A stretch of DNA of 64,000 nt from contig NC_134013.1 of assembly GCF_040712315.1 (NCBI RefSeq), positions 61,479,001 through 61,543,000 of the forward strand. The letters run 5' to 3'. The notes below the pieces were generated by a model. That model was not told the DNA's origin. It was given only the letters and a program-made list of their open reading frames with translations, and searched no databases. Below, piece by piece: positions 44,997-56,900 of this stretch (its first letter is position 1; each line of letters begins with the position of its first letter). The translations under genes were made by a program, and so were the position numbers. The DNA comes from Castanea sativa (Eukaryota > Streptophyta > Magnoliopsida > Fagales > Fagaceae).

Positions 44997-47900
44997 ATGG
45001 GGATTAAGGTGTTGTTGTGGCTGGTCCTTTTGGCAGGAGTTGTATGTATTGAATCCAAGTTCGTGGTGTACAATACTTCCCAAGGCATAGTCCCCGGAAA
45101 GCTCAATGTCCATTTGGTTCCTCACACCCACGATGATGTTGGTTGGTTGAAGACAGTTGATCAGTACTACGTTGGCTCCAACAATTCCATCCAGGTCTCT
45201 CTCTCTCTCGCTCTCTTTCCCTTTTTGTCTTTGTTATGAATTTGACTGAAGATGAAACTTAAACATGTTGTTTTTGGCTTTGTAGGTGGCTTGTGTGCAA
45301 AATGTATTGGATTCTCTAGTGCCTGCACTATTGGCTGACCCGAATCGAAAGTTTATCTATGTTGAACAGGCAAGTTTGTTGGTCCAATTGATATTTCTCA
45401 TTTTAAGAAAACTAAAATTTTAACCTTTAATGGTTTAATTGATGAAAATCCACACACTTCAGTAATTATGTTGGGCTTTTCTTACTTGGGTCCAATTTGA
45501 TGGATAATCTAAGATTTAAAATTGCTATTTCTTTTTCTACATTGTCCTGGTAAACAAACAAAGCATCATGGCTTGGTTGGTGGAGAGACTATGAAGAATG
45601 CAGGGGATTATGCTGAACTTGCACATGAGAATAGGAGAATCGGAATTTGGGACAGTGAAATTTTATTAAAAATAATATAAAATCATTTTTATTGCCTTTG
45701 AATTATGCCCCATCTCAGTCTCACCAATGCCCTCTTTGCTGTTCTTGCAATTAAACTGTAATATTGCAGTTCATTGAATCACAGTGTTACATCAAATGTC
45801 TAGTTTAGCATTAAAAATCTAAAAGTGAAGAAACTAAGTGCTAAGAATTGGTTGAACTTTGGTCAATTTTGGTATTTTGGTGTGAAGACACTTTGAGTGT
45901 CAATGCAATTCTCTTTCATATACATGGTTGGTACCATCATATATTAGTTTTCTGGTACCTATATGACATGTTTTACCTACCAGCCGTTAGATGATGCCAT
46001 CTGTTCAATTCTTGCCATCTATATGTATTTTGTCCTATATTCAGAACATATTAATTTTATGACTTTTTCTTGTGCTTCAAAAATTCAGGCATTTTTCCAG
46101 CGCTGGTGGAGAAACCAGGGTGAGATAATCCAGCATGTGGTCAAGCAGCTATTGAGCTCGGGTCAACTAGAGTTCATGTAACATACTAAGTTAACAAATA
46201 CATCATGCTATTTTTCCTTTTCTTAAATTTCTATAGAGGCCTGCCAAGCGAATGCAAGGGGGAGGAGGCTCAAGATGAGCTAGTGCTCATTGGCATAAGA
46301 TATAAAATCATTCGTTCATGTTTGCTAACGTGGATTGTTTTCAAAAAAAATTTTAACCCCTTGATTCTTATTCAATTTTTTTTTTTTTTATATTGAAGAA
46401 ATGGAGGTATGTGTATGCATGATGAGGCAGCAACACATTACATTGACATGATTGATCAGACAACCCTTGGGCATCGGTTTATCAAAGAGGAGTTTGGTAT
46501 TGTTCCAAGAATTGGTTGGCAAATTGATCCCTTTGGACATTCTGCTGTGCAAGCTTATTTGTTGGGAGCTGAAGTAAGCTTTTCTTTATATTTAGCTTTT
46601 CTTTATATTTAGCTTTGAAGCTTCTTTTGTCATATTCCCTTTCCTGTTCAAAGCACAAACAGCCTCCGTTTGAGAAGCGCGTTTTGCGTTTCCCAGCGGT
46701 GCTTTTTTTTAGTGGGTTCCGTGCACTGTTCATTGGACCCGCAAACTACTTTTTTCAAAAAAACAACTTTAAAACTGGGTCCCATGACACTATTCACACA
46801 TTTAAAAATTATTTTTCTACAGTGTTTTCAATTTTCGGTTTTCAGCAATAAGGTCAAAATTATTTTTCAGTTTTCTACAAACCCACAATGTGTAAAGTCA
46901 AAACTAAGCAAGAGCCAAATGACTGAAAGAACTTCCATATGCACATCTCTCACAAACATCGGTCAATTTCTGCTATTTGTGCAGCTTGGATTCGACTCAC
47001 TTTTTTTTGGTCGGATAGATTACCAAGACCGGGCTAAACGCAAAAATGAGAAAAGTCTTGAATTTGTCTGGCAGGGTTCCAAGAGCCTTGGTTCATCTGC
47101 TCGGGTAAAGAGCAAGTTTTTTTTTTTTTTGGGGGGTGGGGGGGACAGGGCTGGTTTCTCAGTATTTACTTATAATAGTTATATTTCTTTGTTTCCTTTG
47201 CATTGTTTCTGACTTTTTGTAAGTTTCTTTCTTAAATGCGCAGATTTTTGCTGGTGCGTTTCCGGAGAATTATGAGCCTCCACCTGGTGGTTTCTACTAT
47301 GAACTTAACGATGATTCCCCAATAGTTCAAGTAAAAATGATGAAACTTGTTATAGATGCTATCAGCATTTTGAGTATTTACTTGTTTGCAAAGTTAAATT
47401 TCATTTCCTCTTTTGATGAAGGATGACATTAATTTGTTCGATTACAATGTTCAAGAACGAGTAGATGCATTTGTTGCTGCTGCAGTATCACAGGTAAATG
47501 GGAAAAGCTCTTCACCCTGCATGTGATTATTTTATTTGCATTCCCATTATTTGGTGGAATGGGTTATACATTTTTCACATTTGCTTTCAAATGATCTTCA
47601 ATTTTGACGTTTGCATATCTTGTTTCCTCCATGGTGACTGGTGAGGTCTCCTCTTTCTTATTTGAATTTTCACATCTTAAACTATATGGTTGCTGGGACA
47701 ATGTGTTAAATTTTTCCTAGTAAGTTTCTGCTTAAGGCCAGTTCTTACTATGAATCATGACTTATTTGTCATCTTTCTAAATGCTAATCTGTACTAAACA
47801 TGACATCACAACCGAGTGTCCTTTTGGAATTTCTACAAGAGGCTCAAAGGCTTTTCAACCTTGGACTCTGCGTAGGTGTTGCACCATAAGTTTTGAGTTT

Positions 47901-50900
47901 GCCTTGTCATCTTTTACTGCTCCTTTTGATTTCTGGAAGTGTGAAATCACGATAGTTCTAAATTATCTATTTGGAGTTACAGCTATTTCAGGAGATGTCC
48001 CTTATGCATTAATATGACAATAGCTGTGTTCAAAGCAATGTGGCTCGTTCTTAAAGAATATAGAATTACGTTTTATGAACTTGAACTCCAGTTAAGCATT
48101 GAAAGCAATTATCTTTTCCCATTTACAAGGGCCTCAGATAGTTTCCAATTGCAATTTTTTCTTTTTCAGGCTAATATAACTCGAACAAATCATATAATGT
48201 GGACTATGGGAACGGATTTTAAGTATCAGTATGCGCACACCTGGTTTCGACAGATGGACAAACTCATTCATTATGTCAACAAGGTGATTGATTGTTAAAA
48301 CTGCAAAGATGGTTTTTCATCATTATAATCTTATTCCTTTCATGTCTCTATGAAGTCCTTAAGTTGAGGATTGATTGACATGCCCATCATTTAAGTAATA
48401 ATCTCTGCAATTAATATGCATGTCTCATGTTTATTCAAGAAAGGCAAATTAGATGATAAGATACTCATTCCAACTAAGATGCATTGTATTTCTGATAAAG
48501 GCTGCTGGTAATAATTTATGGAATAATGTTGGTAATCTACTAGAAGGTAAGTGTTAAATTAACAATTCTCCCAAAAGCTTAAACTTTCAGGAAATGGTGA
48601 ATTTAATCACTTAACTTTAATCCTAACACTCCCCCTCACTTGTGGGCCTAATCTTCCTCTTAATAAGTAGGGCTCAACACGTGTGATTTTTGACATTTTA
48701 AATGAGAGGTAGAGTAAAGACAGGGATTGAACTCAAGATTTCTTGCTCTAAGCCTCTAATACCATGTTAAATTACTAATTCTTCCAAAAGTTTAAGATTT
48801 TAGGAAATGGTAAATATAATCACTTAAACATAATTCTAACAATAAGAATTGAGGAAGCATTGATTTTGTTTCCTATTTGGAAAATTCAAACATGATTTAG
48901 GTTGAATCTGAAGAATAAATGGCATGGTACGGAGATTCTACCTAGTTGAAATACTTTATACTGCTTATATTCATATTAAAATATGTAATTATAGCATTTG
49001 GAATATGCAATTGTGCTCAATTTTGGCCTGTATTATATCAGCCTTAAAACTTATTAGGATTGATAAAATATGCAGGATATATAATCTTAAAAGCTATGCC
49101 AAAATTTTCATTTTATTTGTCCCATTTCTTTACGCGTAATTATCCAAGTTTGGCCATAAGGGTTTAACATTATTCAAACTTTTTATACTCGTGCTAAATG
49201 AGTTAATAGTTCCATCTCAGTAATACATGTCATTCTATCACCGCACACCCTTGGTGCGATGGTCACTCTACAAGTATAAGGGCTTATGGAGTGTGAGGGG
49301 CAAAGGTCGGGATTCAAGTCTCTAGGAGGGAGCTTCACACACATATACACTTAGATTAGGTTAGAGTGAAATTTCTATCTTGTATCAAAATTAATACATG
49401 CCATTCTAAAATAAGTTTTAGTTCATACATGTATCTTCCTTCTTCTTCTTCTCTCTCTCTTTAATGTTGAATTTTTTTTTGTGTCAGTAAATTTTGCCTC
49501 ATCATTTCACATCCTTCTTTTATTTTCTGAATTGTTTTTTGGTTCTAATGGGCTTTTCTAGGATGGGCGTGTCAATGCTCTATATTCTACCCCATCCATA
49601 TATACTGATGCAAAGCATGCTACAGATGAATCCTGGCCAACCAAGACTGATGATTTTTTCCCGTAAGCTTAACATTTGGATGTTATATAACCTATTTTCT
49701 TGTTGTTTCTCATTTCAACGTTTTCTTTAAGTTTGAAGTGTGCACCATGCCAGTTATGCAGATAGTGCAAATGCATACTGGACAGGATACTTTACCAGTA
49801 GACCAGCCTTGAAGCGCTATGTCAGAATAATGAGTGGCTATTATCTGGTATCATATATGTGACTATTTTTGTTTGTTTGATGGATTTTATTGGAACAGTC
49901 TAATGACAGTTTTAGAGTTTGAAATTTATTTGTCTCTAATGAATAATTAGGCTGCAAGGCAACTAGAGTTTTTCAATGGGAGGAGTAGTTCTGGGCCCAA
50001 TACAGATTCACTGGCAGATGCTTTAGCAATTGCTCAACATCATGACGGAGTTACTGGTACAGAACAGCAACATGTGGCTAATGATTACGCAAAACGTTTG
50101 TCAATAGGGTACACAGAGGTGTGAGTTTGGCTTAACAATTCAACCAAATGTTTTTTCTCAAAGTTTCTCTCTCTCTTCCAAGTTTCATTCATTTCTTCAA
50201 AATTTATGTGTAGGCTGAGGAATTAGTTGCATCTTCACTTTCTTGCTTGGCTCAGTCTACGTCAAATATTGGATGCAGGAACCCAACTTTGAAGCTTCAA
50301 CAGGTAAAGTATTATGATCTTCAGCTAGTGATCTATTTTTATTCATTGCTTAAAGGGCTCATTTTATTGTGGAATTCGTATAGTCATATATAGTACCTTG
50401 ATTTACCTTTAAATTTTGAGTACATTATTATTTCTCTTGTTAATATGGTACTTTTTGGCTGAAATCCTTTATCCTTGCATTTTTTTTTTCAATGGCTAAG
50501 AGATGGTAATGTTTAGAGGGATAGTTTATCTTTGTATTATTATGGGTTAATTGTAATTTGCCCCCCTAATCTATAGGATCCATTTCAACCTCCACACTAA
50601 CTCTAAAAATGAACAATGTCCCTCCTAATTGATTGATAATGGGCAAAATGACCTCTGCAGTTAGAAAATTCTGTTCAATTTAAAATTTTAAACTGAAAAT
50701 TAAATTGTCTTGAAAACTTTTGTTCTAATATTTGTATATTAGCTTTGTTCTTTCAGTTTTGGCTAATTTTACATAATGCTAACTTCTTTTGGGCATAAAT
50801 TCTTGTAACAACTAACAAGTCATTTAATGATTTTTTTATTGACATTCTTGTCAAAGAATAATTTTGCAGGAAACATTTAAAAAAAAAAAAAACATTGAAA

Positions 50901-53900
50901 ATCAAGCTAAAAATGGTTTTGACATATGAATTGTTTTTGTACTCTTCTCTCCTTTTATTATCTTCTTATTTTTCTTTTCTTTTTCTAGTGCCCACTTCTG
51001 AATATAAGTTACTGTCCTGGATCAGAAGTTGATCTGTCTCAAGGAAAAAAGTTGGTAAGGAAAATATTTTTCCTATATTATGTTCTTTCTCCTTGTAATA
51101 ATTATGATTGTTTCTATTCCACTTAGATAAATACCATTTTTTGGTGTTCTCTTATCTTTGTAGGTAGTTGTGGTCTACAATTCTCTTGGATGGAAGAGGA
51201 ATGATGTAATTCAAATTCCTGTGAGTACTTCCATTCTTATAACAGTGTCTTGTGTTCCGAAATCTAAGGCTGCATAGTGGTTTTCATTTCTTTCAATGAT
51301 CTAAATGTGTGGACTAGTCATGCAGTATGTATTGAAGAAGTTAGGCTACTTACATGTATTGGATCTTCAATCTAGATGAACATACTCATTTTCATGAGTC
51401 AGAAATTATTCATTAAAGAACAATATGAGAAGTTAAATGGTTTTTTATGTCGGTTGGTTGATTACAGGGAGAGGACCAGAAACATTTACGTAGACTTTTT
51501 TTTTTGTTAAGTAATAATAATTTTAGTTAACCATAAAAAAAAAATATTCTCCGAAGTATACATGAGTCATGACATATACAGCTAGGGATCAATACAATCA
51601 AGAAAAAAATTTACAAGCATCCATCAATCATAAATTGAAGGGATAGAATGGCTTTCTACGATAGACATCCAATCTAATAGCGTTCTAAAAAATAAAAGTT
51701 TTAGATCGATTAATGTTGAATGATGCAAAGCACAATAAACTTGTATTAGTTTAGGTAGAATAGTTATATGATTAAAATGACATTTTTAAGCCTGAGCATT
51801 GTATATGTGAATGCCCACTTGTATGTGTATGAAATGATTTCAAAATGTGGACCAGGACCAGTTGAATGTAAGGTTAGTAATTGATGACTTCATCGATATC
51901 TGAAATGTCTCCCTCTCTCTCAGGGGAATAATTCTTTATTTTAAAGGTAAAATGAGAGGCCTCAGTAAATCATGACAACAGTAGTTCTTTGGGGTGTATG
52001 CGTGTGTGAGTGCATCCCATGTATTTTCCGATAGGTCTAGGAGTATTTGTACTATGGCAATCCCATTGTTTCATCATTATCAAACATGTTCCATTGTAAA
52101 TATAGATTGGCATAGCTTTTATTCCTACTTACAAGATCTTACTTTCTTTAGGTTATCAATGAAAATGTTACTGTTTATGACTTTGAGGGGAGAGAAATTG
52201 AATCGCAACTTCTTCCTCCTGCCAGTGCCTATATGGACTTAAGGAACTACTATGTTAGGGCGTACTTAGGTCAAAGTCCAACTGAGACACCCAAGTATTT
52301 GCTTGCATTTTCAGTGTCTGTACCACCACTTGGTTTCAGCACATACACTATTTCAAGTGCCAAAAAGCCAGGTCTGCTTGTATTATTGCAATAGATATAC
52401 CTTTTGATTATTTTTACGAAGTGGAAAAACCTGAAATCCGTTCTTCAAGGAACCAGTATAAGTTTTTGAATTGTTTTTGCCTTTTGGTTGTAGGTGCGGG
52501 TTCAACCAGATCATCTGTACACAGGTTTCAGAATAGTAAAAAATATACTGTTGAAGTTGGTCAAGGAAACTTAAAGCTTACCTTTTCCACCGATCAAGGA
52601 AAGATGATAAATTATGTTAATAGCAGAAACTTGGTATGTAATGTGCCTGATAGTTCTGTAATCACTTGTTACTTGAAATTTATGCTTACATTTTCCACCT
52701 CCATTAATTTTTTCAAAATTTTTGTTTTCTTAGCTATGATCAAAAGCAAAATGAATGATTTTGTTGTTGCTGCATTTTTTAATAGTTCATTTTCCTTACC
52801 CCATCTGCCCTCCCCCCATCCCCAAAATAAAATATATATCAAAAAAAGAAAAAAAAAGAAAAAGAAGAAAGCAGGAAAATGTATGATCCTGTAGCTAATG
52901 CACTTAGTCATAACTTTTGAAGGTTGAGGAATCAGTTGAACAATCTTACAGTTATTACTCTGGATATAATGGAAGTGGCAAAACTCAGGTACACTTATCT
53001 TGTGTTACATATCTCTCTCAACCTTTCTTTTATTTATGTTTTGAAATTGCATGACTTAAAAGTTGAAAGAGTTGTTGAATCATCCCTTACCAAGTTATTT
53101 TTCAGAATTCTGGGGCATATGTCTTCCGTCCAAATGGCACATTTCCCATAAAGCCTGAACAGGTGTGTGATGCCTTCTGATATTTATTCTCTATGGGGAA
53201 CTAATAATCATGGTAATCTCAATTTGAAGCTGCTAAAAGTTTCAGGTTGCTTTGACTGTTCTGCGTGGACCAGTAGTAGAGGAAGTACATCAACAAATCA
53301 ATCCATGGATATATCAGGTGCCTTGATTATTATGATTTCTGTCTATGCATTATGTTTTTCCTCAAAACCTTTTTCCTTTGTTTCAGCACTGTGAACATTA
53401 CTATTGCATGCTGAAGATAATGACAATATATATTTTTTAAATCAACGATGAGTAGTCACTTCTGAATTTCAACTAAAGCTTATCATTTGGATTAAAAGTT
53501 ATATTTCTTGTACTTATGGTCTTGTGCACAATTTCTAAGATTAGGAAAGAAATGCTAATTCAGGTGCAACTAATTATGAGTGCTTTTGTAACTTCAGGGA
53601 ATCTGCTGTTGTAGTTATATGTTTTCAGAAACTTAGATATTGCATATACGAATTTTGTGTTTCTCTTGATTTCGATTTAGTGTGTTTCATATGATTCATA
53701 CCCATTAAAGAAAAATCTTTGTTCAGAAGCTTTTAGCAAATACACTATAACATAAGTATGTCATGTACTCATGTTTGTAGGTTTGGTTTGAAGCCATGAA
53801 ATGTGACAGTAACATGAAAACATAGAGAAAAAAACTTGTTATCATTGTTATGTACACCTTTATGTTCCAGCTCTAACTGCCCTTATGCACTGATCATGGT

Positions 53901-56900
53901 TGGGCTATAACTTAAAAAATTGATTGCAACTTAGACAATTAATGAAGCATTTTGAAGTAGGATCATTCATTATCTCTTTTATTAATATCATTGTTAGAAT
54001 AAATGATAGCACACAATATCTTTAATATTTACTACTTAATAAAGATTCAGTTTCCCTGTTGCTAGTTATGTTATGTAAAAATTTGTTTGCAGACTACCAG
54101 ACTTCACAATGGGAAAGAGCATGCTGAAGTCGAGTTTATTGTAAGCTTTACCAGATAGCTCATTTTGTGTTGTTTATTGGTATTGTTGCTTTAATTTTTA
54201 TTATTATTATCCATCTCATCTGGTTGGTGGAGAGAATCAAGCACTTAGGGGGGTGGGGGACTTTGGTTTCATTTGTTGGGTTGTTGGATCTTAATGTTTA
54301 GCTCTGCATCTTATGTGCTGGATAATCCTATGGTGGTTAAATGAAATAATTTGTAATATCAGGTTGGACCTATTCCTATTGATGATGGATTTGGCAAAGA
54401 AGTTGCAACTCAAATTACAACTTCCATGGTTACCAACAAAACATTTTACTCAGATTCTAATGGACGCGATTTTATCAAAAGGGTATGTTGCTTACATGCC
54501 ATTATATGTCATCATTAACATGTAAGTTTGTGTGCATCAGGATGCTAAGAATAGTTTCCAACTTGAACCTATCCTCAAGTTTCTTTATATGTCTCTTTAT
54601 ACCAGCTTTGGTGGTGTTTATATGTCCCAATATATTATGAGTAACATAGATAAGAACTTCTTGGAGTGTATGTTATCATGTTCATTTTCCAATATTCTCT
54701 TAAAATGATCTAGAGCATTTATGTCATTTGCAGATTCGTGATTATAGAACAGACTGGGACTTGGAAGTGAACCAACCTGTTGCCGGAAATTATTATCCAG
54801 TATGTTCATTTTTCAATAAATATATTGCCCAACTTTTTTGGTTTCTTAAAAAAAAAAAAAAAAATTGTTCTATAATCATTTAAAGCTCTCAATTTCACTA
54901 TGGGTTACCTTGCTTGGGTGGCTGTACTCCTGGTGTATACTTAAATTGTGCTTGCTAATTATTGATTGTACTAGTGGGCTGATGCGGGAGATGCAGGAAG
55001 ATTTTTATTTGGTATTATTTATGTTTGCCAGTTGTGTACACAAGGAGGGAGTCGCCACTTAGTTTTTGCAATGGTCTAGGAACCATATATATAGCGTCCT
55101 TTTCGAGGAAGGACCTTTTGGTCTTATTACCAGAGATATGGGTTCGGAGTTTAGGTACGCTTTTGGGAAAGTGTTAGGCATCCAAGATCGCTTAACCCTA
55201 AGGTTGGCCTCCCATCATTGTGTCTTATGTCTTAACATTATCAAAAACAAATTCAATACTTACATTCTACACACACTAGCATGCATCTAACATACAATAT
55301 GGCGTCATCATCCCAAAACAACACATCATATCCATCCATAAAGCAATAAAAAGCCAAACCACACACATATACAAACCCTAGCATTCATCTAGCATGTGAA
55401 AGCCCTATCATACATCTAAAGCAAGGCAGTAACTTAATCATGGCAATCACAAGATCATGTAATCATCCATACTCAAAACCAAACATCATACAAGCATATT
55501 CATCACAAAAGATGCATGTTCATATCAATGAATGACCTACCTTTACTTACTTTGTAGCAACTCAGCACCTATGGCATCAATGCGTGGGCACGTGAACGAA
55601 TGGCATGGTATTAAGATTAAGAAATAAGAAGATCAACCTTAATCTAGCATACAATGACAAACAAACATGTGAACAAAGAAAAAACAAATCAAAAGCATAT
55701 CAGAAGGTTAAAATAGAGGCATATTAGGTAAAACAAACAAAGCAAAAGAAATTGGACAACCAAATTTAGGGTTTCCGACACGGGTATGCGTGTGCATACA
55801 TAGGCTTGCTTATGCAGGCCAGTTGTATGCGTACGCATACTTCGAGCCTACGTGCGCATACAAAAGTATGCGCACGTAGACACGCCCGTACCCTAACCTA
55901 GAAACAGCAAAAGCAGAAAAACAAAGCAGGAATGAAAACCCTAATTCTAGCAGCCAAACATGCTCAGAATATACAAGAAAACATAAACCTACTCTAAACA
56001 AACTGGTTATAACACAAACAAAGCAAGAAAAATAGATTAAACAGCAAAAGAAAGACTAAAAAGAGAAAAGAAAGGTTGAAACTTGATACCTCAAAAAGGA
56101 GTCCCCAAACTTTGATTTTGACGGTTCCCCTCAGTCAAATCTATCACAAGTCATTAAACAAGTGATTAGCAACGTTAAACTAAAAAGATTGGGGCCAGAA
56201 AAGGTCTTTATCAAATAAAATTGCTTTGAGGGTGTTTTGTGAAACTCCTTTTTGATTCACTATTTTCTAGTGAATCTTAGGTTTTTCCTGTGGGATTTCT
56301 GTGTGTTGAAAATGTACTATGTAAGGCTTTATATAGTGGAAAAAATGGGGTTTGGAATGGCTCCTAGACGATGTGAGATTCATTCCAAACTTCAGTCATT
56401 CTTGTAGAAAACTTGCATTTTTCATACTTTTGAAACCCTAGCTGCGTACGCAAGAATGTGCCTGCATACGCATGCTTTGGCCCACGTACGCAGGTCGATG
56501 CCCATGTACGTGGGTGATGGCCACTTTGGTTTTTTACTTTTAAAAATAGATTTTTGCTTATTTAAAAGATTATATTTTTCATTTTAACACTCCTCAAGTC
56601 AATTTGATATTTGATTGGGCTCTAAACTAGCCTTGGGCCTTCGAGTTCGAGTATCATTGGGGAATGAGGGCCCGAGTCGTAAGGGGTACAAAATTCGGTG
56701 TCTACACCTGTCAATTTTATTTTTATGTTTTAGGTCTTAGTAGTTTATTAGGCTATTAGTAGTTTACTTTGGAGGCAGGGTTATTTTTGTAATAAGACAA
56801 TTAGGGCTTCCTAAGCCAATTAGAATTAAAGTTTAGCAATCTTTTATAAGCAACTTATTGTACTCCTTGAGGAGATAGATGATATTTTGATGAATGAAAA

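Noticed and set aside
46670..47212. 180-codon plus-strand frame
   Set aside because: It reads through intron 4, exon 5 and part of intron 5 of mannosidase 2; only the [18 protein letters not shown] part is coding.
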